Shown here piece by piece: positions 16,388 to 24,949 of a stretch of DNA of 39,450 nt (positions are counted from its first letter, which is position 1; each line of letters begins with the position of its first letter). The stretch lies in contig JAKQNP010000041.1 in the NCBI GenBank assembly GCA_029565675.1, positions 2,501-41,950 on the forward strand. The letters run 5' to 3'. This DNA is from a bacterium (lineage in GTDB: Bacteria; Zhuqueibacterota; Zhuqueibacteria; Residuimicrobiales; Oceaniaggregativiventaceae). The translations under genes and the position numbers were made by a program. The notes beneath the pieces are model-generated. The model saw only the letters and a program-made list of their open reading frames with translations, was not told the origin of the DNA and ran no database searches.

Positions 16388-16615
16388 ATGAACGCCACTC
16401 CAATACTTTTTCTATTCGCAGCTCTGCTTCTTGGCTTTGCCATTGGATGGTGGATAAAACGCGGTCTGGATCAACGACGGTTTTCTCGTCTGGAAAAGAT
16501 GTGGAAGATTAATTTTTTTAGCCAGGAATCGCGTATCCGTCAACTGCGAAGGCTCGGTGAACGCGATGACTCTGAAGAGGCGACAGACCCCAACCATGCC
16601 CACGATATCCCCTGA
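16388..16615 (+). CDS. Small single-pass membrane protein, unknown function
   Basis: This 75-residue protein has one N-terminal hydrophobic segment (residues 5-22) followed by Lys/Arg, a basic helical stretch (24-58) and an acidic tail. Topology rules predict N-out, C-in. The ribosome site is weak and a terminator separates it from the OmpA gene, so expression needs its own promoter. Composition looks protein-like and nothing else occupies the region. No family recognised. Confidence 0.5.
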   Translation: MNATPILFLFAALLLGFAIGWWIKRGLDQRRFSRLEKMWKINFFSQESRIRQLRRLGERDDSEEATDPNHAHDIP

Positions 16616-16639
16616 AAAGCACCCTTTTTGTACCCGGTC

Positions 16640-17014
16640 CTAACGCAGCAACGCCACAATTTCTACTTGATGTTCGCCGCCGTTGCGAAAATGGAGATAG
16701 TAAACCCCGCTTGGCAGATCGTGCGGAGTCCACTCCACTTCATAGGCACCAACCACCAAAGAATCAGCACAGAGTCCGTCTACAGACCGGCCGTCGGCAG
16801 TCTGGATATCCAATTCAAAAAGCCTGGCGCTGCAGATGGCGGCGCGAAAGCGAATCGCCGTGTCGAATGGATTGTCATTCAAACGCACGATTCTCATGCC
16901 AGTGCCCGATGGCGCAGAAAACTGTTCCAAACCACCGGACAACTTGTGAAAATTCGACTCTCCCCAAGCCAAACCGATCGCGGCCAATAAAAACAACAGC
17001 TGCCATGTTCTCAT
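16640..17014 (-). CDS. Secreted stand-alone sorting-domain-like (FlgD-Ig type) protein
   Basis: A 124-residue protein is predicted from the ATG at 17014, which has a GGGAGG site 5 bases upstream; the open frame extends further but lacks a signal. After a signal peptide (1-18), almost the entire mature protein matches the C-terminal sorting/FlgD-Ig pattern: Asn-Asp-Asn-Pro-Phe-Asp-Thr-Ala-Ile-Arg-Phe, then Leu-Asp-Ile-Gln-Thr-Ala-Asp-Gly-Arg, then Leu-Pro-Ser-Gly-Val-Tyr-Tyr-Leu-His-Phe. Such domains usually sit at the end of large secreted proteins, as in the two glycosidases at 18313-23282. Here there is no cargo. It could be a remnant of a larger gene or an independent small surface protein. 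Confidence 0.7.
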   Translation of the reverse strand: MRTWQLLFLLAAIGLAWGESNFHKLSGGLEQFSAPSGTGMRIVRLNDNPFDTAIRFRAAICSARLFELDIQTADGRSVDGLCADSLVVGAYEVEWTPHDLPSGVYYLHFRNGGEHQVEIVALLR

Positions 17015-17230
17015 GATTGCCTCCCTTTTTAACCCTCGATCGCTGACAATATTGCTGTTACAAAATCTATACCAAGGGACCCGGATGCGGTCTGACAACC
17101 GCCAAAGCCGCTGCAACCGTGCGATTCACCCCTGCTGACGTTTCATTTTGAGGCACTGATGGGACACCTGTGCCGTGTTCCGCCGTATACTGTTAAACCC
17201 ACCATGGCCAATTCCGCAACAATTAAATGA

Positions 17231-17259
17231 TTGAACCTTTGTCTGCAGATTTGTATTTT
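17231..17259 (+). promoter_or_regulatory. Possible promoter for the TPR-glycosidase operon
   Basis: TTGAAC (17231-17236) and TATTTT (17254-17259) are separated by 17 bases, about 107 bases before the TPR gene. The rest of the 17015-17365 gap holds a small hairpin string (aaccg-aatc-cggtt, near 17337-17350) and no visible gene. Confidence 0.4.
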
Positions 17260-17365
17260 GAATAGGCGTTGTTGATCCCGTTGACCGACAAAGTCCAAAG
17301 AATCGCAACAATTCAAACCCGGACTGGGTGCTGGTAACCGAATCCGGTTCAAACAAGGAAAAGTT

Positions 17366-18298
17366 ATGCAACGTAAACTGATGTTGTTGTTCCTGCCATT
17401 TTTAGCCTGTTCGCCGATGAAAACTGCACAACAATACTGGGTCGCTCACGACCTCGATGCCACTATCCGGGAGTGCAAGGCAATCGTGGCAAAAGATTCA
17501 AGCGCAATCGACGCCTATGCACTGCTCAGCCGGGCTTATTGGGAAAAGGGTGTTTTGGATAGCGCCCAGCTTGCGGCCGAGACGGCCTTTCGTCTGGCGC
17601 CAGAGGAGGTAGCGGTGCGCTCTCATCTGGCCGAGCTCTACTCGCATCGTGCCGAGCAAGCCAGTATCGCAGGTGACTTGCGAACGGTCCTGCACTTCGC
17701 CAAGCAGGCGCAAGCGACACTGCCCGACCACGCGCTCTATCTCGAGAGACTGGGCGACATTTATGCGCAGCTCGGCAGGCACGATCAGGCTATCGAATAT
17801 TATCAACAGATCAGCGCGGATTCTGCTGTGCAAAGCCGCAGCAAAAGCAAGCAGGATTCTCTGCACAGCCTGAACGTTCAGGCGCAAGCCGAAGTCGAAA
17901 AAGGTCTGCAACTCTATCAGCGCAAAAGCTGGTCGGCTGCAGCGAACCGCTTCGCCCGGGCCAGGGAGCTAAAGCCGGACTATGATCGCGCCCGTTATTA
18001 TTTTCATCTTGCGTCCGGTCAATCTCTCAATCGCAAGGGGCTCGATAACCAGCTTTGGGAAGCGATTGAACATTTTGGCTTGGCGTCATCGATATTCCCG
18101 GATCGCGGTGAACCCCATTTCTGGATGGCCACTGCCTATCACAAAAAGGATGCGAAAGAATACCAAAACGCCATCAGCGAGTTCGAGATGTGTGCGCAAG
18201 TCGAGCCCGAGGGTCCTTTCGCCAAACAAGCGCGCGAAAAAGCAGCGGAATTGCGTGCGCATCAGAATAAAATGCAAGATTTCTGGGGGCGAAAATAG
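17366..18298 (+). CDS. TPR-repeat lipoprotein
   Basis: This 310-residue protein has a short lipoprotein signal (hydrophobic residues 5-13, Leu-Ala-Cys15) followed by tetratricopeptide-type helical pairs through most of its length. Examples are the Ala-Tyr-Ala-Leu-Leu-Ser-Arg-Ala-Tyr-Trp-Glu-Lys-Gly block near 50-65 and Leu-Tyr-Leu-Glu-Arg-Leu-Gly-Asp-Ile-Tyr-Ala-Gln-Leu-Gly near 128-141. TPRs mediate protein-protein contacts, so this is probably an envelope adaptor. It precedes the two phosphodiester glycosidases by 14 bases and is likely co-transcribed, perhaps helping their export or assembly (inference). Confidence 0.85.
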   Translation: MQRKLMLLFLPFLACSPMKTAQQYWVAHDLDATIRECKAIVAKDSSAIDAYALLSRAYWEKGVLDSAQLAAETAFRLAPEEVAVRSHLAELYSHRAEQASIAGDLRTVLHFAKQAQATLPDHALYLERLGDIYAQLGRHDQAIEYYQQISADSAVQSRSKSKQDSLHSLNVQAQAEVEKGLQLYQRKSWSAAANRFARARELKPDYDRARYYFHLASGQSLNRKGLDNQLWEAIEHFGLASSIFPDRGEPHFWMATAYHKKDAKEYQNAISEFEMCAQVEPEGPFAKQAREKAAELRAHQNKMQDFWGRK

Positions 18299-18312
18299 CT
18301 CTGGAGGCAAAG

Positions 18313-20772
18313 GTGAAAATTCGACTGATTTGCTTGCTTTTGTTGATCGCTCTGGCTGAGGTCATGGCTTCACTCGAATTTGAGACCGTTTTTCAGCGCA
18401 CTGTCGGACCGGGTGTGACCTATGAGCGGATCATCGAAGCCACGCAACCCTGGCGGATCGATCTGTTGCAGTTGGATTTGGATAACCCCAATCTGCAAAT
18501 GGAATCGGTGAAGGCCCGGGATCTTCTCTATGGTCTGGAGGGGACGCGGTCGATGGCGGAGCGAAAAACCAGAGAAAATCATTACGTGCTGGCCGCGATT
18601 AACGCCGATTTCTACAACACCCTGACGGGTGAACCGATCAATGCCCAGGTTGTCAATGGCGAGCTGGTGCGCCGTCCCGGTACGCTTTCCACGATAGGGT
18701 TCGATCGTCATAATCGCCCTTCGCTGGCGCGGACGGCCTTGACGGCCTCGGTCGCGAGCGGCGGTCAGGTGCTGCCTCTCAATACAGTTAATGCCACTCG
18801 ACAGGCAAATTTTCTGGTGCTCTACAATTCTTTTTTCGGTGCTTCGACCCAGACCAATCAATGGGGGACCGAGGTTCTGGTCACGCCGCTTACGCCGTGG
18901 GTGATAAACGATACGGTCTATTGCCGGGTGGACAGCATCGAGGTTTTGCGCGGCAACATGGCCATTCCCGCCGGCAAAGCGGTGCTTTCCGGCCATGACG
19001 CGGCAGCGACATTTTTACAGAATCACGCCCAAAAAGGGGACACCCTTTCTCTCTACATCGGTCTGCTTGCGCATCGGCCGTCGCTCACGCAGCTGCTGGG
19101 CGGTTTGCCGCGGATCGTTCACAATGGTGCCAATTGGGTCGATCAGGGTGTAACGCAGGAAGGGGGCCCCGACCACGCCTTTCAGCGTCATCCGCGCACC
19201 GCGATCGGATTTTCCGCTGACAGCACCCGCCTGTTCCTCATCACTGTCGACGGCCGGCAGGATCACAGCGACGGCATGACTCTGCCGGAGCTGGCTGACT
19301 TTATGATATCCCGCGGTGTTGCAGAGGGGCTGAATTTCGACGGCGGCGGATCGACGACCATGGTGGTGTGGGATCAAATCGTCAACTCGCCTTCAGATGG
19401 TTTCCAGCGTTCGGTTTCCAACGCGTTGCTGGTGGTCAATACCGCCCCGGTCGGCCCGGTTGTGGCGCTGGACATCGTGCCGCGCGCACCGCGGCTGGTC
19501 AGCGGTGATACCCTTCGTTTCACCGTTATCGGTCTGGACAGCACCTTCCATCCGCTCGAACTCGATCCGCAGGCCCTCGAGTCCGAGGTCGACCACCCTT
19601 TTGCCGAAATCAATGGCACCCAATTGATCGCCGGTGCGGAGCGCGACAGCGGGTTTGTGCGGTTTCGTGTCGGCGGGACAATCGATTCAGTCTTTGTCGG
19701 TGTCAAATCGATTGAATCGATCGAGATCCTGCCACGCCAGGTGGTCGTCGATACGCTGACCTCCTTCCAATTTTCCGCCCGGATTTTCGACAGCGATCGT
19801 CTGCTGCGAACTGTGCAGCCGGTTTGGTCGGTGCAAGACAGCACGGTTGGCTTGATTGCCGCCAACGGCGTTTTCAGCGCCCGGCGCTCCGGGACAACCC
19901 GCGTGTTTGCCGATTATCGTTCCAGCGTTGATACCGCCCGGGTTGCCGTCGAGTTGGGACAAGGCACCGCGATTCTCGATGGATTGGAGGATGCGAACAA
20001 CTGGTCGCTCACCAACCTGAATTGTGATTCGGTTGCCACCGGATTGCGGCTTTCTGCAGAAACGGTGACTTGGGGAAATCAAGCTCTGGCGATCGATTAC
20101 CGCTTTGCCTATCAGCCGGGTGTTGAGAACTGGCTCTATCTGCATACGGATCAATTGATCTACGGACTGCCGGACTCGATGACGATCGATTTTCGGCTTG
20201 ACAGTCTCATGCACAGCATTTATTTTATCGTCGCCACTTTGCAGGGCGATGAGTTCAAACTGACACCTCGTCGCCGGCCTCGGGATTTGGAGCAATACAA
20301 TCTGGTCGGAGTCAACGCTCAGACGCCATCAGCCGGCGATTTGACGGGCCCGTATTATTTTCCCATTCGGCTGAAGCGAATCGAGATCAAACTCGCCAGC
20401 ACCAATAAAACCGGTCAGATCTACAGCGGCACGCTTTTCCTCGATCGCTTGCGCGTCACTTACCCGCAAAAGTTTCCAGCTGCGGTTTCTGATCCGGCTG
20501 TTTTGGTTCCGCATTCTCTGCATCTCTGGCCGGCCTATCCCAATCCGTTCAACGCCAGCACCACCATACGCTTTCGGTTGGATGGTGATCTTTTTCTGGA
20601 TGTGGCTTTGTATGATGTTCTGGGACGACAAGTCCGTCACCTGTACGCGGGCAGACCGGGGAATGGTGAACACCGGCTGTTGGTTGAAGCGGAAGATCTG
20701 GCAACAGGTGTCTATTTTGTCCATTTTCAGCCATTCGGTCAGTCTCCGATCAAATTGTTGCTGATCAAATAG
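18313..20772 (+). CDS. Secreted phosphodiester glycosidase (NAGPA domain) with sorting domain, copy 1
   Basis: This 819-residue protein starts with GTG after a GGAGG site and has a signal peptide (1-19). A NAGPA/DUF2233 phosphodiester glycosidase domain (about 60-375) has Asn-Ala-Asp-Phe-Tyr (97-101), Arg-Thr-Ala-Ile-Gly-Phe (295-300) and the signature Asn-Phe-Asp343-Gly-Gly-Gly-Ser347. Then come a bacterial Ig-like segment (about 380-550), a jelly-roll CBM-like segment (about 555-720) and a type A sorting/FlgD-Ig domain (about 735-819, Tyr-Pro-Asn-Pro-Phe-Asn). The fold cleaves sugar-phosphodiester bonds such as GlcNAc-1-phosphodiesters; targets could be teichoic-type or capsule polymers. 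It is a tandem paralog of the next gene. The substrate is unknown. Confidence 0.9.
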   Translation: MKIRLICLLLLIALAEVMASLEFETVFQRTVGPGVTYERIIEATQPWRIDLLQLDLDNPNLQMESVKARDLLYGLEGTRSMAERKTRENHYVLAAINADFYNTLTGEPINAQVVNGELVRRPGTLSTIGFDRHNRPSLARTALTASVASGGQVLPLNTVNATRQANFLVLYNSFFGASTQTNQWGTEVLVTPLTPWVINDTVYCRVDSIEVLRGNMAIPAGKAVLSGHDAAATFLQNHAQKGDTLSLYIGLLAHRPSLTQLLGGLPRIVHNGANWVDQGVTQEGGPDHAFQRHPRTAIGFSADSTRLFLITVDGRQDHSDGMTLPELADFMISRGVAEGLNFDGGGSTTMVVWDQIVNSPSDGFQRSVSNALLVVNTAPVGPVVALDIVPRAPRLVSGDTLRFTVIGLDSTFHPLELDPQALESEVDHPFAEINGTQLIAGAERDSGFVRFRVGGTIDSVFVGVKSIESIEILPRQVVVDTLTSFQFSARIFDSDRLLRTVQPVWSVQDSTVGLIAANGVFSARRSGTTRVFADYRSSVDTARVAVELGQGTAILDGLEDANNWSLTNLNCDSVATGLRLSAETVTWGNQALAIDYRFAYQPGVENWLYLHTDQLIYGLPDSMTIDFRLDSLMHSIYFIVATLQGDEFKLTPRRRPRDLEQYNLVGVNAQTPSAGDLTGPYYFPIRLKRIEIKLASTNKTGQIYSGTLFLDRLRVTYPQKFPAAVSDPAVLVPHSLHLWPAYPNPFNASTTIRFRLDGDLFLDVALYDVLGRQVRHLYAGRPGNGEHRLLVEAEDLATGVYFVHFQPFGQSPIKLLLIK

Positions 20773-20810
20773 GCCGGTGCTGTATCGTTTGATTCCATCC
20801 GGGAGGTGCC

Positions 20811-23282
20811 ATGCATCGCAAACGGATTCTCGGGTTTTTTTTGCTGCTTGCAACATTCAGCAATCCGGCTTTTGCTGACCTTGAATTTGAAACGGTCAAG
20901 GAAAAACCAGTCGGTCCGGGCATGGTCTATTCGCACATTGTGGAAAAGACCCAACCCTGGTCGATTCATCTGCTGCAAATCGATTTGCATAATCCTTATT
21001 TGATCATCGAATCGGTCAAGGCCAAAGAAACTGTCGCAGGCCGGGAACCCACGGACACAATGGCAAAACAGCGCGATTGGGAAGGCCATTTTGTCGTCGG
21101 CGCTGTCAACGCCGATTTTTATGAACCCAATGATGAATCGACCAATGCTCAGGTCGCCCAGGGCGAATTGGTCCATCTGCCGATTAAAAGATTTTCGGCT
21201 TTGGCTTTTACCGATGACCATCAGCCGGCGATCGAGCAAATCGACTTTCGGGGCGTGCTGCTGGCCGGCGACACCGCTTTGATCATCGATGATATCAACC
21301 GGCCGTTATCAGGCGATCGGCTCCATCTCTTCAACCGCTTCAGTATCGATTCACCGCAAAATCGCAGTGCGGATCACCAGGTGCAGATTCACCCGTTAGA
21401 GACGTGGCTGGCGAACGATACCCTGCTTTGCGCGGTGGACTCGATCAGCAGCAGCAACGAGGTTCTGCCCATACCCGCAGGCGGCGCGGTGTTGGCCGCT
21501 TCTGGGCTTGCAGCTGGCGCCTTGAACCGCGTGGTTGCACAGGGCGATACCCTGCGTTTGGTTTTGCAGTTGTCCCCGCTTTTGCCCGGGCGGATCAAGG
21601 AATTGGTCGGCGGTTATCCGCGCATCATTCGCGATGGTAAAAACTATGTGCGGCAGGGCTTGTGGGAAGAAAACCACGTGAATCCGACTGATACCCGCAA
21701 TCCTCGTACCGCCGCGGGCTTTACCGCCGACAGCAGCAAACTGTTCCTGGTCGCCATCGACGGCCGCCAGGAGCACAGCGCCGGCATGAGTTGGGTCGAG
21801 TGGGCAGATTATCTCCTCAGCCTTGGCCTGTATCAGGCGATCAATCTCGATGGCGGGGGATCGACTGCGATGATTATCCGCGGCGAGGTGGTCAACATTC
21901 CTTCCGATGGTTATGTGCGTCCGGTAGCCAATGCCCTCTGTATCGTCTCTTCTGCGCCGCGGGATGAAATCACGCAACTGGCCATCGAACCATCCGCGCT
22001 TCGCTTGTTGCCCGGCGATACCGCTGTTTTCCGGGTTACCGGTCTGGATCGGTTTTACAATCCCCAGAATTTGGCTCTGCAAGATGTGCAAATCGGCGTT
22101 CCTGCAGCGGTCGGCACCTGGTGCCCGGGCAAAGGATTGATTGCAGCTTTGACGCCGGACAGCGGCTTTGTCTCATTTCGCTACGGCGATGCGATCGACA
22201 GTGTTAAGGTGGTTGTCAAGGCGATTGATCATTTTTCTGTCTCTCCTGAATTGGCGGTTGTCGACACCAGCACCGATCTATCTCTGTCTGCTGAAGTCAT
22301 CGACAGCGATCATGAACTGCATATCGTCGCCGCCCGGTGGGCTGTGCAGGATTCCAGCATCGGCAAGGTCAGTGGCAACCTTTTTCGAGCCCGTCGGCAG
22401 GGCGAAACGGCCATTATCGGCTCTTATCTCGGATTAACCGATACCCTTTGGGTGCGCGTCGAGCTCGGCATCGGTCAACGCCTGCTTGACGGTTTTGAAG
22501 ACGAAAGTTCATGGACGCTACATTCCGTCAATTGCGACAGCAGCACAACCGCCCTGCGCTGGGCGGATGCTCCGGTCACCCAGGGTGATCGCGCCTTGGC
22601 CGCCGATTATCGGTTTGCCTACCAGGCCGGCGTCGAAAATTGGCTCGATCTCAGCTGCGATCAGCTGATCTATGGCGTCCCCGATTCTTTATGCTTCGAT
22701 TTGTATCTGGACGATCTGATTCATACGCCTTACATCGAGGTCACTACCGCGCAGGGAGAACAAGTCCGCCTTTCGCCGCGCCGCCGACCGCGCGCCACGC
22801 AGAGCTACAACCGGGTCGCCGTCGCTTTGCCGATGGTTCCGGCCGTCGAGTCGCATTCGCCCTATCCCTATCCTCTGCGCCTCACCGGCATCACCATCCG
22901 CCTGGCCTCGGCGCTGCAGAGCGGTCTGACCTATTCCGGATCGCTCTATCTCGATAACCTGGTGGTCTCCTATCCTGCAGAGTCTCCGGTCAAAGTGTTC
23001 CTGCACCCTGAACGTTTGCCATCCAAAATGGGATTGCTGCAGAGCTATCCCAACCCTTTTAACGATCAAACCATTTTATCTTTTAACCTGCTTCGCTCCG
23101 GCATGATTAAAATTTTCGCCTATGATCTGCTCGGCAGGCAGAGCCGCCTTTTGTACAGCGGTTATCGACAGCAAGGTGAACACCGCCAGATCTGTGATTT
23201 CACCTCCTTGCCTTCGGGCATCTATTTTATCGCTCTGGATCCAATGAACAGCAAACCGCTGGCAGTGACTCTCATCAGGTAG
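20811..23282 (+). CDS. Secreted phosphodiester glycosidase (NAGPA domain) with sorting domain, copy 2
   Basis: This 823-residue paralog of the preceding gene has the same order of parts: signal peptide (1-22), NAGPA domain with Asn-Leu-Asp-Gly-Gly-Gly-Ser and Arg-Thr-Ala-Ala-Gly-Phe-Thr-Ala-Asp, Ig-like segment, jelly-roll segment and Tyr-Pro-Asn-Pro-Phe-Asn sorting domain. By eye the N-terminal 110 residues are roughly half identical to copy 1. A GGGAGG site precedes the ATG. The two copies are 38 bases apart in one operon with the TPR lipoprotein. The divergence suggests an old duplication, possibly with different substrates. Confidence 0.9.
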   Translation: MHRKRILGFFLLLATFSNPAFADLEFETVKEKPVGPGMVYSHIVEKTQPWSIHLLQIDLHNPYLIIESVKAKETVAGREPTDTMAKQRDWEGHFVVGAVNADFYEPNDESTNAQVAQGELVHLPIKRFSALAFTDDHQPAIEQIDFRGVLLAGDTALIIDDINRPLSGDRLHLFNRFSIDSPQNRSADHQVQIHPLETWLANDTLLCAVDSISSSNEVLPIPAGGAVLAASGLAAGALNRVVAQGDTLRLVLQLSPLLPGRIKELVGGYPRIIRDGKNYVRQGLWEENHVNPTDTRNPRTAAGFTADSSKLFLVAIDGRQEHSAGMSWVEWADYLLSLGLYQAINLDGGGSTAMIIRGEVVNIPSDGYVRPVANALCIVSSAPRDEITQLAIEPSALRLLPGDTAVFRVTGLDRFYNPQNLALQDVQIGVPAAVGTWCPGKGLIAALTPDSGFVSFRYGDAIDSVKVVVKAIDHFSVSPELAVVDTSTDLSLSAEVIDSDHELHIVAARWAVQDSSIGKVSGNLFRARRQGETAIIGSYLGLTDTLWVRVELGIGQRLLDGFEDESSWTLHSVNCDSSTTALRWADAPVTQGDRALAADYRFAYQAGVENWLDLSCDQLIYGVPDSLCFDLYLDDLIHTPYIEVTTAQGEQVRLSPRRRPRATQSYNRVAVALPMVPAVESHSPYPYPLRLTGITIRLASALQSGLTYSGSLYLDNLVVSYPAESPVKVFLHPERLPSKMGLLQSYPNPFNDQTILSFNLLRSGMIKIFAYDLLGRQSRLLYSGYRQQGEHRQICDFTSLPSGIYFIALDPMNSKPLAVTLIR

Positions 23283-23287
23283 CCTGA

Positions 23288-23866
23288 ATGGACAACATGA
23301 CACTCTTGGTGATTTCATTTGCTTTGGCCATGGATGCTTTTGCGGTTGCCGCCATGATCGGCATTCAGTTGCCCCAATTTGATCTGCGCGATATCCTTCG
23401 GGTGGCGTTTCACTTTGGATTTTTTCAGTCGCTCAACACCATTATCGGCTGGTGCGCCGGTCTGGCCGTACGGCCGATGATCGATGCTTTTGATCATTGG
23501 ATCGCCTTTCTTTTGCTGCTGGTCATCGGCGGCCGAATGATTTATGAGGCGTTTTCCGATCAAACAGAATGCTCTGAACGAGACCGCAGCCGCGGCTTGC
23601 ATCTGATCGCGCTGTCGATCGCCACCAGCATCGATGCGCTCGCTGTCGGACTCAGCTTTTCAGTGCTGAATGTCTCCATCTGGATACCGGCTGTGGTTAT
23701 CGGCATCGTCGCTCTGCTGTTGAGCATGGTTGGTTTTCAACTCGGGCATAGTTTCGGCTGTCGTGTCCCATTGGGTAAATATTCGGATATCCTTGGCGGT
23801 GTGGTGCTGATCGTTATTGGAATTCATATCTTGTCAGAACATGGGGTTTTCATCGGATTTTTTTAA
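23288..23866 (+). CDS. mntP: MntP-family manganese efflux pump
   Basis: This 192-residue inner-membrane protein has six hydrophobic segments in two DUF204 halves, each with a conserved Asp: Ala-Leu-Ala-Met-Asp-Ala-Phe-Ala-Val in TM1, and Ser-Ile-Ala-Thr-Ser-Ile-Asp-Ala-Leu-Ala-Val-Gly in TM4. The family exports Mn2+. It starts only 5 bases after the second glycosidase, so it probably shares that transcript. There is no room for the Mn-sensing yybP-ykoY riboswitch often found before mntP. Confidence 0.9.
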   Translation: MDNMTLLVISFALAMDAFAVAAMIGIQLPQFDLRDILRVAFHFGFFQSLNTIIGWCAGLAVRPMIDAFDHWIAFLLLLVIGGRMIYEAFSDQTECSERDRSRGLHLIALSIATSIDALAVGLSFSVLNVSIWIPAVVIGIVALLLSMVGFQLGHSFGCRVPLGKYSDILGGVVLIVIGIHILSEHGVFIGFF

Positions 23867-23913
23867 AGCCAGGTCCTTCTGACAGTTTGTATTAGAAACC
23901 AGAGGAGAATTCA

Positions 23914-24900
23914 ATGTTCGATGCTGATCTCAAACGCTATTCCCAAATGGCGTATCGCCGTTGCGGCAGCAGCGGCTTAAAGCTGCCGCAGATCTCTTTG
24001 GGCTTGTGGCACAATTTTGGTGATGTCGATTCGGTGGCCAACGGCCGCGCGATCCTGCGCCGCGCCTTTGATCGCGGAATCACCCACTTCGATCTGGCCA
24101 ACAATTATGGCCCGCCTCCGGGAACAGCAGAAGAAAATTTTGGCAAAATATTGCGCCAGGATTTCCTTCCTTATCGAGATGAAATGATCATCTCCACCAA
24201 AGCGGGATATCTGATGTGGCCGGGTCCGTACGGCGAATGGGGTTCACGCAAGTATCTCCTTGCCAGCCTGGATCAAAGCCTTCGCCGAATGGGCCTCGAC
24301 TATGTCGATATCTTTTACTCCCATCGCCCCGATCCGGAAACGCCATTGTCCGAAACCATGATGGCTCTGGACCATGCCGTGCGGCAGGGCAAAGCGCTCT
24401 ATGCCGGTATCTCCAACTATTCTGCAGAGCAAACCCGCGAGGCAGCGCAAATCCTGCGCGACCTCGGCACACCTTGTCTGATCCATCAGCCCAGCTACTC
24501 GCTGTTCAATCGCTGGATCGAAGCCGATCTTTTACAGCTTCTCGGCAACGAAGGGATCGGCTGCATCGCTTTCTCGCCGCTGGCGCAAGGGCTTTTAAGC
24601 AGCCGTTATCTGCAAGGCATTCCGGAAGATTCGCGTGCGGCAAAGCCGCACGGTTTTCTCAAGCGCGACCGCATCACCGACGACAAAATCGCACAAATCC
24701 GCAAGCTGAATGCTTTGGCCGAACGCCGCGGGCAAACATTGGCGCAGATGGCGCTGACCTGGGTGTCGCGGGATGCGCGGGTCACTTCAGCTCTGGTCGG
24801 CGTCAGCCGGATCGAACAGCTCGAAGAGAACTTGAGAGCAATTTCGGCTGCCCCGCTGCATGAAGAAGAACTCGCCGAGATCGACACCATTGTCGGCTGA
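23914..24900 (+). CDS. Aldo/keto reductase, YghZ/Gpr-like
   Basis: This 328-residue protein has a complete (beta/alpha)8 reductase core with the catalytic tetrad Asp60, Tyr65, Lys96 and His137. The Phe-Asp-Leu-Ala-Asn-Asn-Tyr-Gly-Pro and C-terminal NADPH-binding Ala-Leu-Val-Gly-Val-Ser-Arg segments match the YghZ (L-glyceraldehyde 3-phosphate reductase) group. It should reduce small aldehydes or ketones with NADPH in the cytoplasm. A GGAGAA site precedes the ATG. It is 47 bases after mntP and 49 before the GH3 gene, so it may be part of a longer sugar-related transcript. The substrate is unknown. Confidence 0.92.
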   Translation: MFDADLKRYSQMAYRRCGSSGLKLPQISLGLWHNFGDVDSVANGRAILRRAFDRGITHFDLANNYGPPPGTAEENFGKILRQDFLPYRDEMIISTKAGYLMWPGPYGEWGSRKYLLASLDQSLRRMGLDYVDIFYSHRPDPETPLSETMMALDHAVRQGKALYAGISNYSAEQTREAAQILRDLGTPCLIHQPSYSLFNRWIEADLLQLLGNEGIGCIAFSPLAQGLLSSRYLQGIPEDSRAAKPHGFLKRDRITDDKIAQIRKLNALAERRGQTLAQMALTWVSRDARVTSALVGVSRIEQLEENLRAISAAPLHEEELAEIDTIVG

Positions 24901-24949
24901 TTGGATGAAGACTCGTCACAGCCTGCATACATAAGGAAAGGAACAACAA

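Noticed and set aside
23283..23287. Mn-sensing riboswitch before mntP
   Set aside because: Only five bases separate mntP from the preceding gene, so no leader is possible there.
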